From: Rasiella rasia
Lineage (GTDB): Bacteria > Bacteroidota > Bacteroidia > Flavobacteriales > Flavobacteriaceae
Assembly: GCF_011044175.1 (NCBI RefSeq)
Contig: NZ_CP049057.1
Span: 1,503,501 to 1,567,500 of the forward strand
Direction of reading: 5' to 3'
Length of the DNA: 64,000 nucleotides
In this document: piece after piece, positions 8,747-16,015 of the stretch
Numbering within the stretch: the first letter of the stretch is position 1
Layout: the number at the start of each line of letters is the position of its first letter
Translations under genes and position numbers: made by a program
Notes under the pieces: generated by a model
The model's database searches: none
The model's input: the letters and a program-made list of their open reading frames with translations, nothing else
What the model was told of the DNA's origin: nothing

Positions 8747-8887
8747 ATATAGTATTCATCGTATCTCTTAAGCAAAAAAAGCCCTCACATAGCTGTAAAG
8801 ACTTTTCTTTAGAGTAGCGGATGAGGTTAAATTATCGAACCAATTTATTGTGGATTTTAAAACAGTAAGATTCCAATTCGTTCATAA

Positions 8888-9271
8888 CTAGTCAATTTCA
8901 TGATAATCTTCAAAATTTGCTTCTTCGTCATAATTATCAACTAAAGAATATTTTTCATCATGCCTAGAATGTAAAACAACATTAAACCTTTTAAATAAGG
9001 TATCTAGAATATTTGTTTCGTCTTCACAATCACAGAGAATCTTAACTATGCGTTCTTTATCATCAGTGTTTTGTTCTGAGTCAACACAGAATAACAATAT
9101 TGAAAAATCTTTTGTTCCATAAATAGATATACCAACTACCTTAAATCGGTCAGTATTAATGCCAAAATAATTGGCTATATCCTGTAAGTTATCCATTCCA
9201 CTACTCAATTCGTCAGAAATATCAGCCGAAGCCGTTCCTTTAAAATCACCATATTGTACACTTGCTTTCAA
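8888..9271 (-). CDS. Hypothetical acidic protein
   Basis: This 127-residue very acidic cytosolic protein has no recognised family. It reads divergently from the CBASS operon, with 196 bases between them. The C-terminal tail (NYDEEANFEDYHEID) is rich in Asp and Glu. It contains two cysteines close together (LCDCEDE) but no other metal-binding pattern. It might be a resident of the same defence island, but nothing in the sequence shows that. Confidence 0.55.
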   Translation of the reverse strand: MKASVQYGDFKGTASADISDELSSGMDNLQDIANYFGINTDRFKVVGISIYGTKDFSILLFCVDSEQNTDDKERIVKILCDCEDETNILDTLFKRFNVVLHSRHDEKYSLVDNYDEEANFEDYHEID

Positions 9272-9467
9272 ATATAAATTTATTTATTAGTTAAAGTACA
9301 TATCAAAAAAAGACCAATTGAAAAATTGTTTAATGCTTAAGCTTTTTATATTATTAATCACTAATAAATGCCAGCTTGTCATACTTTCACAATTATTTTG
9401 ACAGATGTTCAATAAAAATACATTCTGGCTTCATACTTGACATAGTTTTTACATAAAAATTATTATT

Positions 9468-10433
9468 ATGTCGTTAAACAAGCAAGAATACCTATCAAAT
9501 GTGTTAGAAACACATAGAATGAAACATATTGAATCCGTCGTTAAAAAATTTAAAGACAACAGGGATGAAGTTAAGGCTGCATTAATTGAGCACTATACTT
9601 CAAATATATATTCTCCATTCGATTCTGGTTCATTCAAAAAACATACGGCGATTAACACCAAGTTCGATTTGGACGTTGTAGTTCCATTCAAAAGAAATGC
9701 TTTTGAAACGCTAGAAGGTATGTTTAATGATTTATATGAGTTTTTAGATGAAAAGTTCAGTGACGTTGCCTATGTTAGAAAGCAGAAGGTTTCAGTAGGG
9801 ATAGATTTTTTTAAAGATGATGATGGTGATACGGTAAGTCTGGATATGGTGCCAGGTCGTGAATTAAACCAAGACCAATATTTAGATGATAAAAACTTAA
9901 ATTTATTTGTTAACGGAACATGGGGTATTTTTGATAATAGCACTCATATTCAGACCAACATCAAGGCGCAGATTGACCATATAACGGCGAAAGAGAATGA
10001 AAGAAAGATTATTCGACTATTAAAAATATGGAACAATAATGACGGAAAGGAATATAAATCCTTTTTATTGGAACTTATTACAATAAAAGCCTTTGAGAAG
10101 GAAGATATTTCTGGTAATCTTTGGGAGAAATTAGAGAAAGTAATGGAGTACATTAAAGATAACGTTACAGAAGATGGTTTTAAGTTAATTGACCCAGGAA
10201 ATAGCAACAATGATTTAATGGACACCTTGGAGAGTTGGGAAAAAACCAATTTATCTAATAGAATGGAAACTATAATCGAAAGGATTAACAATAATAGCGA
10301 TAACATCAAAAGCTATTTCCCAACAAATAAGGATTTTGAGGATGATGACAAATCATCAAGCAGCAACGGGTACGGAATTAAAACAGGAGGAGCTGCTTAC
10401 TCGACACCTCCAAAAAATGAACGATTCGGATAA
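9468..10433 (+). CDS. CBASS CD-NTase (cGAS/DncV-like nucleotidyltransferase)
   Basis: This 321-residue protein makes a cyclic oligonucleotide alarm signal on phage infection. The nucleotidyltransferase core is clear: DSGSFKKHT with Gly-Ser at 54-55, then FDLDVVVPF with Asp67 and Asp69, and a third carboxylate at Asp126 in SLDMVPG. The helical remainder has the usual length. The last residues are poorly ordered and end KNERFG; a C-terminal glycine is what a Cap2 enzyme would activate and conjugate. The stop codon is followed directly by the ATG of cap2. Product identity (which nucleotides, how many) cannot be read from sequence. Confidence 0.95.
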   Translation: MSLNKQEYLSNVLETHRMKHIESVVKKFKDNRDEVKAALIEHYTSNIYSPFDSGSFKKHTAINTKFDLDVVVPFKRNAFETLEGMFNDLYEFLDEKFSDVAYVRKQKVSVGIDFFKDDDGDTVSLDMVPGRELNQDQYLDDKNLNLFVNGTWGIFDNSTHIQTNIKAQIDHITAKENERKIIRLLKIWNNNDGKEYKSFLLELITIKAFEKEDISGNLWEKLEKVMEYIKDNVTEDGFKLIDPGNSNNDLMDTLESWEKTNLSNRMETIIERINNNSDNIKSYFPTNKDFEDDDKSSSSNGYGIKTGGAAYSTPPKNERFG

Positions 10434-12083
10434 ATGGGGTTTCTGGATGATGTTACCAAGCTTATTAGCAATATTCCATTTGTAGCAAAAGCGTATGATT
10501 TTGTAGAAGAGGAATTACAGGTAAAGGGAAAGGTTAGTATATCTTTCAAGGAATTGGCACAACCTTTAGAATTTGAAGTAGTAGTTTTCAAGTGCTACCC
10601 ACTTAAATATAATGATGCAGATTCAATAAAGTTTAAAAACACTAATCTTTTAGAGTACAAGCACGTTATGGAAGATGGTGTAGTCTGCATTCACACCACT
10701 CACCATACGAATTTAAAATCAAAGCTAAATTACGACTTCAATTCTTTGAAGAATTGGATTGTCAAATACTACATCAATAAAGACCAAGATGACCACTACG
10801 AGCATATCATTGTTGATGATAAACTAATCAATAATCGATATTGGTCTTATCAATTCACAGACCTTGAACACTCTTTTGAAAAAGGAGAATTTGGCGAGGT
10901 GTCAATTACATCGCTTCAACTTGGAACTTTCAAAGGCAACCTAATTTCAAACCATATAATTCAAAGCTTCATTAGAGAAAATGGAGAGCAGTTAGAATGT
11001 GAATGGAGTCAACTTTATAAAAATATGAACATTACCAATTCGGGTGCTTATGTTTACATTGAAACCCCACCTGCTACCTATGGAAAGTTCATTTTTACTA
11101 AATGGTTGGATTTACAAGACCACCTCCCAGAGAAATTTTTAAACTTTCTACTCAAATTTCAAAAAAGACACATTGAACATAGAGGAAAATTATTGCCTCT
11201 ATTTTTTGGATATAAAATTGATGATACCAATATTCACTGGCAAGTCGCAATGTTAGAGATAGGCGATTTTCCAATAATAGGTTACCAATTACCTAACAAA
11301 GAGTGGATCACAATACCAAAAAATGAATTAGAAATAAATTGGGGAATAACTAGAAATTCTTCATATAAATATTTTTTTGGAAGAGGTTTATTCTCGCAAA
11401 GCTTTGTGGAAAAGAAAATATTAATTATTGGAGTTGGAGCATTAGGTAGTATGGTTGCCAAAACTCTTACAAGATGTGGCTGTAAATTTATCGATATTGC
11501 CGATAATGACATTAAAGAGCCTGAGAATGTTTGTCGCTCTGAATATTTATTTAATACAGGTTTAATGGATAAAACAGAAGAACTAAAATTCATTCTTAGT
11601 ACAATTTCTCCATTTGTAGAAACCAACATTATTGACAAGGACTATTTTCAAGGGATTATTAAATTATTCCATAAAGAAAAGGGTGGAAAGAGTGGTTTTG
11701 AAACAAACCTCAATAAATATGATTTAGTAATAGATTGTACGACCGATAATGACCTTATGTACATACTGAATTCACTCGATTTAAAGTGTGACTTGATTAA
11801 TCTTTCAATTACGAATTTTGCTAAAGAACTGGTTTGTGCATTTTACCCTAATACTTACAATTTTGTAATGAATCAGTTTATGAATGTTTTAGAAAACGAC
11901 ACAACTGATTTATATAACCCAACTGGTTGTTGGAGTCCAACTTTCAAAGCATCCTATAATGACATATCATTATTGGTTCAAATGGCTATCAAACATATTC
12001 ATAGTTTGTACGAAACTGGAGCAAGAAAAAATAATTTTGCTATTGAAAGTGATTTGTCGAACCTAAATATAATTGAGTATTGA
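10434..12083 (+). CDS. cap2: CBASS Cap2, E2-E1 fusion ubiquitin-transfer-like enzyme
   Basis: This 549-residue protein joins an N-terminal E2-like domain (candidate active Cys85 in GVVCIHTTHH) to a C-terminal E1-like adenylation domain with nucleotide loop LIIGVGALGS (about 331-340), the DIADNDIKEPEN acidic strand, and a catalytic-type Cys near 499 in PTGCWSP. By the established type II CBASS mechanism it would adenylate the C-terminus of the CD-NTase and attach it to a target, priming it. It starts with no gap after the CD-NTase stop. Its 3' end overlaps the start of cap3 by 4 bases, so all are one transcript. Confidence 0.93.
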   Translation: MGFLDDVTKLISNIPFVAKAYDFVEEELQVKGKVSISFKELAQPLEFEVVVFKCYPLKYNDADSIKFKNTNLLEYKHVMEDGVVCIHTTHHTNLKSKLNYDFNSLKNWIVKYYINKDQDDHYEHIIVDDKLINNRYWSYQFTDLEHSFEKGEFGEVSITSLQLGTFKGNLISNHIIQSFIRENGEQLECEWSQLYKNMNITNSGAYVYIETPPATYGKFIFTKWLDLQDHLPEKFLNFLLKFQKRHIEHRGKLLPLFFGYKIDDTNIHWQVAMLEIGDFPIIGYQLPNKEWITIPKNELEINWGITRNSSYKYFFGRGLFSQSFVEKKILIIGVGALGSMVAKTLTRCGCKFIDIADNDIKEPENVCRSEYLFNTGLMDKTEELKFILSTISPFVETNIIDKDYFQGIIKLFHKEKGGKSGFETNLNKYDLVIDCTTDNDLMYILNSLDLKCDLINLSITNFAKELVCAFYPNTYNFVMNQFMNVLENDTTDLYNPTGCWSPTFKASYNDISLLVQMAIKHIHSLYETGARKNNFAIESDLSNLNIIEY

Positions 12084-12544
12084 AACTTTATAACAAGCAC
12101 AGAAAAGTTGAACTAATTATAGACGACGAATTAATTGATAAAATTAGTAAGTCAGGAGTGGAACATTTTCCTAAGGAGTTTGGTGGTTTTTTAGTAGGGA
12201 AATACTCAGATGATTTCAGCAGTTTATCTATAACCGATTATATTCTCCCCAAAAGCTATAAGGGAGGCAGATATTTATTTGAAAGAAGTTCTAAAGGAAT
12301 GAAGTCTTTTTTTTCTAAATTATTCAAAAAGAAAAAAGAATATTATGTTGGTGAATGGCACACCCACCCAAATGGAAGTACTAGATTTAGCGACACCGAT
12401 TTAAACGCAATGATTAACATTGAATCATCCCCAAGTGTTAATATTAGAAATCCTGTTTTACTCATTTTGAGTGTTTCAGATAAGCAACTTAACCAAGCAA
12501 CCTTTTATATTTACGATAACAAAAAATTAATTCCGTATGAGTGA
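12080..12544 (+). CDS. cap3: CBASS Cap3, JAMM-family isopeptidase
   Basis: This 154-residue metalloprotease has the JAMM/MPN motif intact: Glu33 in KEFGGFLVG, then His93 and His95 in EWHTHPNGS, and Ser104 and Asp107 in FSDTDL. Cap3 enzymes remove the CD-NTase from its conjugates and so oppose Cap2. The start is a TTG overlapping the cap2 stop codon; no ATG is available nearby without losing conserved sequence. A lysine-rich insertion (SKLFKKKKE) precedes the catalytic motif. The 3' end overlaps the next gene by 8 bases. Confidence 0.9.
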   Translation: MKLYNKHRKVELIIDDELIDKISKSGVEHFPKEFGGFLVGKYSDDFSSLSITDYILPKSYKGGRYLFERSSKGMKSFFSKLFKKKKEYYVGEWHTHPNGSTRFSDTDLNAMINIESSPSVNIRNPVLLILSVSDKQLNQATFYIYDNKKLIPYE

Positions 12545-13367
12545 TAAAATTTTACTAAGAGAACTTTTTTCTGGTTTGCAGAGTCAAATGATTGCACAAT
12601 TGAGTACAAACCGAAACAATATAAAACACTCTACATCTAAAGGTGATGCGCTCGAAAATGCTTGGATTGAATGGTTAAAGAAATATTTACCAAATAGGTA
12701 TAGCGTTGATAAAGGCATAGTAATAGATTCAACGGGGGAAACAAGTGACCAAATTGATATTATCATTTATGATAATTGGTTTACTCCTTTTATATTTTCA
12801 CAAAATGGATTTCATTATATACCTGCTGAAGGAGTTTATGCAGTTTTTGAGTGTAAACCCGATATTTCTGGAAGTTCAGATGGTATTACTAACATTGAAT
12901 ATACAGGAAAAAAAATTGAAAGTGTTAGGAAACTAAAAAGAACTACAACACATATCATAAGTGTAGGAGAAAGAGTTGAACCTCGTGGATTAACTAAAAT
13001 AGTAGGTGGAATCTTGACCTCAACGAAATCGGGAGATAAAACTAATAATAAGACTTTAGAAAAACATTTAGTAGCCCAAACAGGTTTAAAAAGTATAGAT
13101 TGCGGCTGCATAGCTGATTATGGTGCTTTCTTTATAGATTATGAGAATAAAGAAGACAAAAGCATTAAAGACTTTGATAAACGATATTTTGAGTACTATA
13201 AAAAAAGAGTATTCAATAAGGTAGAGTTCAGTAAACAAGAAAATTCATTAGTTACATTCTTTATGCAATTAACCAGATACTTACAACAAGCAATAGGTAC
13301 TGTGCCCGCAATTAATTTACAGACCTATTTAGACAGTATTAACGAGAAAATTGATAAGGAAATTTAG
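12537..13367 (+). CDS. PD-(D/E)XK nuclease-like protein (DUF6602-like), probable CBASS effector
   Basis: This 276-residue cytosolic protein occupies the effector position of the type II CBASS operon and overlaps cap3 by 8 bases. A PD-(D/E)XK-type active site can be traced: Glu40 in KGDALENAW, Asp74 in DQIDIIIYDN, and Glu105-x-Lys107 in YAVFECKPD. The fold and order resemble DUF6602 proteins. No SAVED, TIR, patatin or transmembrane effector domain is seen. The C-terminal 120 residues, ending in a long helix, could hold the signal-binding or oligomerisation part. It would degrade nucleic acid when the cyclic nucleotide appears, which is inference. A nuclease of restriction type is the alternative. 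Confidence 0.75.
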   Translation: MSDKILLRELFSGLQSQMIAQLSTNRNNIKHSTSKGDALENAWIEWLKKYLPNRYSVDKGIVIDSTGETSDQIDIIIYDNWFTPFIFSQNGFHYIPAEGVYAVFECKPDISGSSDGITNIEYTGKKIESVRKLKRTTTHIISVGERVEPRGLTKIVGGILTSTKSGDKTNNKTLEKHLVAQTGLKSIDCGCIADYGAFFIDYENKEDKSIKDFDKRYFEYYKKRVFNKVEFSKQENSLVTFFMQLTRYLQQAIGTVPAINLQTYLDSINEKIDKEI

Positions 13368-13494
13368 CCATTTTACATCTTTTACATTTTTTTCATTAAG
13401 AAAAACGCTCTTTTACTACTTTGTATTCGACTGCCTAAAAAGTAAAGATTTAGCGCATAAAAAAAATTACCATACAGTAGCCGTACAAATAAAA

Positions 13495-13528
13495 AAGCGC
13501 AACTATTGATTATCAATTAGTTGCGCTT
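13495..13528. terminator. Strong bidirectional hairpin terminator
   Basis: AAGCGCAACTA (13495-13505) and TAGTTGCGCTT (13518-13528) form an 11-bp perfect stem with a short pairing loop. On the minus strand it is followed by a T-run, so it ends transcripts coming through the tRNA-like array; on the plus strand it can end the CBASS transcript. Confidence 0.75.
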
Positions 13529-13536
13529 CTTCTTCG

Positions 13537-13586
13537 TAGCGGGAACAGGACTCGAACCTGTGTCCGCCGCGGCGGATATGAGCCCA
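13537..13586 (-). other. tRNA-Met-like 3' half, copy 1 (mimic)
   Basis: On the minus strand this reads an anticodon loop CTCATAT, then a 14-base GC palindrome (TCCGCCGCGGCGGA, 13563-13576), then a perfect T-arm (ACAGG-TTCGAGT-CCTGT) and the 3' acceptor strand. The D-arm and 5' acceptor strand are absent, so it is not a functional tRNA. The palindrome replaces the 3' anticodon stem and variable loop found in the copy at 14587. Confidence 0.85.
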
Positions 13587-13590
13587 ACCA

Positions 13591-13845
13591 CTAATTAAAA
13601 CGTACGTTTTTGACAATCCACTCTCTCCCAACACCAGATTTTAAAAATTTCTCAAATAGCATAGCTTCACGCTTCAATTCAAAATTTCTAACAAAAACAA
13701 CTCTCCAAGGACGATATTTAATGGTCCATCCCTTTTTACTTAACAAATTATGCGATTGAAAACGAGAAATAAGATTACTGGTATAACCAATGTATGACTT
13801 GGAATAGGAATCAGACCATAAAATATAAACTACAAACGATTCCAT
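13591..13845 (-). CDS. Small GIY-YIG nuclease, copy 1
   Basis: This 84-residue protein is a stand-alone GIY-YIG endonuclease domain of the UPF0213/YhbQ type: VYILWSD and SYIGYTSNL form the GIY-YIG strands, followed by the conserved Arg (SRFQSHN) and Glu (AMLFEKFLKSG). There is no separate DNA-binding domain. It is one of three copies with identical proteins in a 350-bp tandem array. The ATG lies directly after the T-run of a hairpin, leaving no room for a ribosome-binding site, so translation may be weak or specially controlled. Its stop codon lies about 5 bases from a tRNA-like 3' half. Confidence 0.9.
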   Translation of the reverse strand: MESFVVYILWSDSYSKSYIGYTSNLISRFQSHNLLSKKGWTIKYRPWRVVFVRNFELKREAMLFEKFLKSGVGREWIVKNVRFN

Positions 13846-13850
13846 AAAAA

Positions 13851-13878
13851 AACTCCCCTTAAGAGATTAAGGGGAGTT
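13851..13878 (-). terminator. Hairpin abutting GIY-YIG start codon, copy 1
   Basis: AACTCCCCTTAA and TTAAGGGGAGTT form a 12-bp perfect stem with loop GAGA (TCTC on the minus strand). On the minus strand seven T residues follow and lead straight into the ATG of the GIY-YIG gene. It looks like the intrinsic terminator of a tRNA transcript. Confidence 0.85.
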
Positions 13879-13886
13879 CTATTTAG

Positions 13887-13936
13887 TAGCGGGAACAGGA
13901 CTCGAACCTGTGTCCGCCGCGGCGGATATGAGCCCA
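13887..13936 (-). other. tRNA-Met-like 3' half, copy 2 (mimic)
   Basis: Same structure as the copy at 13537: T-arm and 3' acceptor strand intact, 14-base GC palindrome in place of the 3' anticodon stem and variable loop, no 5' half. Confidence 0.85.
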
Positions 13937-13940
13937 ACCA

Positions 13941-14195
13941 CTAATTAAAACGTACGTTTTTGACAATCCACTCTCTCCCAACACCAGATTTTAAAAATTT
14001 CTCAAATAGCATAGCTTCACGCTTCAATTCAAAATTTCTAACAAAAACAACTCTCCAAGGACGATATTTAATGGTCCATCCCTTTTTACTTAACAAATTA
14101 TGCGATTGAAAACGAGAAATAAGATTACTGGTATAACCAATGTATGACTTGGAGTAGGAATCAGACCATAAAATATAAACTACAAACGATTCCAT
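13941..14195 (-). CDS. Small GIY-YIG nuclease, copy 2
   Basis: Encodes an 84-residue protein identical to copy 1. The only visible coding difference is a synonymous A/G change shared with copy 3, so copies 2 and 3 are closer to each other than to copy 1. The hairpin and tRNA-like flanks are the same. Confidence 0.9.
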   Translation of the reverse strand: MESFVVYILWSDSYSKSYIGYTSNLISRFQSHNLLSKKGWTIKYRPWRVVFVRNFELKREAMLFEKFLKSGVGREWIVKNVRFN

Positions 14196-14200
14196 AAAAA

Positions 14201-14228
14201 AACTCCCCTTAAGAGATTAAGGGGAGTT
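14201..14228 (-). terminator. Hairpin abutting GIY-YIG start codon, copy 2
   Basis: Same 12-bp stem with a four-base loop and T-run leading into the ATG as in copy 1. Confidence 0.85.
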
Positions 14229-14236
14229 TTATTTAG

Positions 14237-14286
14237 TAGCGGGAACAGGACTCGAACCTGTGTCCGCCGCGGCGGATATGAGCCCA
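14237..14286 (-). other. tRNA-Met-like 3' half, copy 3 (mimic)
   Basis: Same structure as copies 1 and 2, including the 14-base palindrome between the anticodon loop and the T-arm. Confidence 0.85.
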
Positions 14287-14290
14287 ACCA

Positions 14291-14545
14291 CTAATTAAAA
14301 CGTACGTTTTTGACAATCCACTCTCTCCCAACACCAGATTTTAAAAATTTCTCAAATAGCATAGCTTCACGCTTCAATTCAAAATTTCTAACAAAAACAA
14401 CTCTCCAAGGACGATATTTAATGGTCCATCCCTTTTTACTTAACAAATTATGCGATTGAAAACGAGAAATAAGATTACTGGTATAACCAATGTATGACTT
14501 GGAGTAGGAATCAGACCATAAAATATAAACTACAAACGATTCCAT
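14291..14545 (-). CDS. Small GIY-YIG nuclease, copy 3
   Basis: Encodes the same 84-residue GIY-YIG protein as copies 1 and 2. It is the copy nearest the attachment site: the hairpin upstream of its ATG separates it from the cleaner tRNA-Met 3' half at 14587. Read on the minus strand, the original arrangement was therefore tRNA-Met, terminator hairpin, GIY-YIG gene. Confidence 0.9.
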   Translation of the reverse strand: MESFVVYILWSDSYSKSYIGYTSNLISRFQSHNLLSKKGWTIKYRPWRVVFVRNFELKREAMLFEKFLKSGVGREWIVKNVRFN

Positions 14546-14550
14546 AAAAA

Positions 14551-14578
14551 AACTCCCCTTAAGAGATTAAGGGGAGTT
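14551..14578 (-). terminator. Hairpin abutting GIY-YIG start codon, copy 3; terminator of tRNA-Met
   Basis: The 12-bp stem lies 8 bases downstream (minus strand) of the tRNA-Met 3' end at 14587, the normal place for a tRNA terminator, and its T-run ends at the GIY-YIG ATG. Confidence 0.85.
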
Positions 14579-14586
14579 CTACTTAG

Positions 14587-14628
14587 TAGCGGGAACAGGA
14601 CTCGAACCTGTGACCTTCGGGTTATGAG
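14587..14628 (-). other. attL: 3' half of tRNA-Met(CAU) at the left ICE boundary
   Basis: On the minus strand these 42 bases read exactly as tRNA positions 32-73: loop CTCATAA with anticodon CAT, 3' anticodon stem, variable loop AGGTC, T-arm ACAGG-TTCGAGT-CCTGT, acceptor strand TCCCGCT and discriminator A. Identity to a tRNA stops at the anticodon loop, where tyrosine integrases usually cross over, and an integrase gene starts 160 bases further on. The intact tRNA should lie at the other end of the element, outside the window. Confidence 0.85.
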
Positions 14629-14733
14629 TTTTTGATACTATCATATCAATTTAACCTAAAAACACTTTAAATCAATGTTTTATATATGCTTTAATATATC
14701 TTAACAGCAAATAACATCAAACAAAACTAACAA

Positions 14734-14755
14734 ATGTTGTACCTATGTTGTACCT
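14734..14755. repeat. Tandem 11-bp direct repeat, candidate integrase arm sites
   Basis: ATGTTGTACCT occurs twice in direct succession between attL and the integrase start codon. Tyrosine integrases with an N-terminal arm-binding domain bind short direct repeats flanking the crossover site, and the integrase here has such a domain. The repeats also overlap the likely promoter region of the integrase gene, so autoregulation is possible. Confidence 0.55.
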
Positions 14756-14790
14756 AAAATGATTACCTTTATAATCCAAAAGTAATTATT

Positions 14791-15996
14791 ATGGCAACAA
14801 TTAGAGTGGTTTTAAGAAAAAAGAAAAATAAAGCCGGAAGGTTTCCTATTGCTATTCGCATAACTAAAGACCGTAAAAGTTCTTACTTAAATACAGGTCA
14901 ATATATAGATGAAAAATTTTGGGACGAGAAAAACCGCAATGTTAGGAAGTCGCACCCTAATTCAAAGATGCTGAATAATTTTATTTCAACCAAGGTTGCA
15001 GAAGCCAACGATAAGGTTTTAAAATCTGAAATGAATCCAGAGTATCAAACCGTATCGGATATAAAAACTAAAATTATTGCTACAAAGGGACTTGATTTTT
15101 TTGCCGTAGCTGAAATGCACCTTCAAAACTTAAAAAACAGAAATAAACATCATCAGTATGACACTGAAATTGGGCGAATAAAAAAGTTCAAGGAATTTCT
15201 TGATAAAGATATTCTTCCGTTCAACAAGCTGAATTCAACAGTTCTTAAAAAGTTTGAAACTTTCCTGCTTCACAAGAAAAAACTTGCGCCCAGAACAGTC
15301 GTGAATTATTTAATCCTTATTAGAACGATATTCAATCTTGCAATTTCTGAATCAATTGCAGATAGAGGATTATATCCATTTGGAAAAGGTAAAATGACAA
15401 TCAAAATCCCAGAGGCTCAAAAAATAGGATTTAGCACTGATGAAATACAAAAGTTAGAGAATGCAGAGAGTTTAACTGAAGCTCAACAGAAAGCCGTTCA
15501 CGTATGGCTTGTCAGTTTTTACTTTGCAGGAATACGCGTTGGCGATGTCTTAAAATTAAAGTGGTCAGATTTTAATGATGGGCGCCTACTCTACCGGATG
15601 AACAAAAACAGTAAACTAGTTTCTCTCAAAATCCCTGATAAAGCTATCGAGATTTTCAATCATTACCGGAAAAACTCAAATTATAATGGTCTCGTATTCC
15701 CTCAGTTGAAAGGTGTAAATCTTAATGACACCGAAGAAGTGTCTAAAAGAACCCAATCCATTACCCGCAATTTGAACAGACGATTAAAAATTGCAGGAAA
15801 AAGCCTCGGAATACAAAAAAACATAAGTATGCATATTGCTCGGCATAGCTTCGGAAATATTTCTGGGGATAAAATACCAATTCAAATGCTGCAAAAATTA
15901 TATCGTCATTCTTCCGTTACAACTACTATTCGCTATCAAGCAAATTTCATCCACAAAGATGCAGATGACGCTTTAGATAGTGTGGTGAATTTTTGA
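14791..15996 (+). CDS. int: Tyrosine integrase of the ICE
   Basis: This 401-residue recombinase inserts and excises the element at the tRNA-Met 3' end. The order is an N-terminal arm-binding domain typical of Bacteroidetes integrases (MATIRVVLRKKKNKAGRFP), a SAM-like core-binding domain (about 105-200) and a catalytic domain with the first Arg in AGIRVGDVL (about 249), HIARHSFGN (HxxR, about 347) and the active Tyr in TTTIRYQ (about 381). All catalytic residues are present. It starts 162 bases from attL, the usual place for a tRNA-targeting integrase, and converges with the following gene with 19 bases between their ends. Confidence 0.95.
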   Translation: MATIRVVLRKKKNKAGRFPIAIRITKDRKSSYLNTGQYIDEKFWDEKNRNVRKSHPNSKMLNNFISTKVAEANDKVLKSEMNPEYQTVSDIKTKIIATKGLDFFAVAEMHLQNLKNRNKHHQYDTEIGRIKKFKEFLDKDILPFNKLNSTVLKKFETFLLHKKKLAPRTVVNYLILIRTIFNLAISESIADRGLYPFGKGKMTIKIPEAQKIGFSTDEIQKLENAESLTEAQQKAVHVWLVSFYFAGIRVGDVLKLKWSDFNDGRLLYRMNKNSKLVSLKIPDKAIEIFNHYRKNSNYNGLVFPQLKGVNLNDTEEVSKRTQSITRNLNRRLKIAGKSLGIQKNISMHIARHSFGNISGDKIPIQMLQKLYRHSSVTTTIRYQANFIHKDADDALDSVVNF

Positions 15997-16015
15997 CGAA
16001 CTTTTTATTTGAAAA

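Larger units (their letters stand above)
13537..14586. repeat. Three 350-bp tandem units: tRNA-Met-like 3' half + GIY-YIG gene + hairpin
   Basis: The sequence starting TAGCGGGAACAGG recurs at 13537, 13887, 14237 and 14587, with an exact 350-base period. Units 13537-13886, 13887-14236 and 14237-14586 are nearly identical; the visible differences are one A/G change near 13804 versus 14154 and changes next to the hairpin. Each unit, read on the minus strand, goes from a hairpin to a GIY-YIG gene to a tRNA-like 3' half. The near identity points to recent amplification or ongoing homogenisation. Confidence 0.95.

Noticed and set aside
8888-9271. Part of the CBASS operon or its effector
   Set aside because: It reads on the opposite strand with a separate promoter region and has no effector domain; the effector position is already filled by the gene at 12537.
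13537-14628. Repeat array that could be taken for a CRISPR
   Set aside because: The period is 350 bases, each unit contains a gene and the units lack different spacers, so it is a tandem duplication and not a CRISPR.
13537-14628. Four tRNA genes
   Set aside because: Only the 3' halves are present; the D-arm and 5' acceptor strand are absent in all four, so none can be a functional tRNA.
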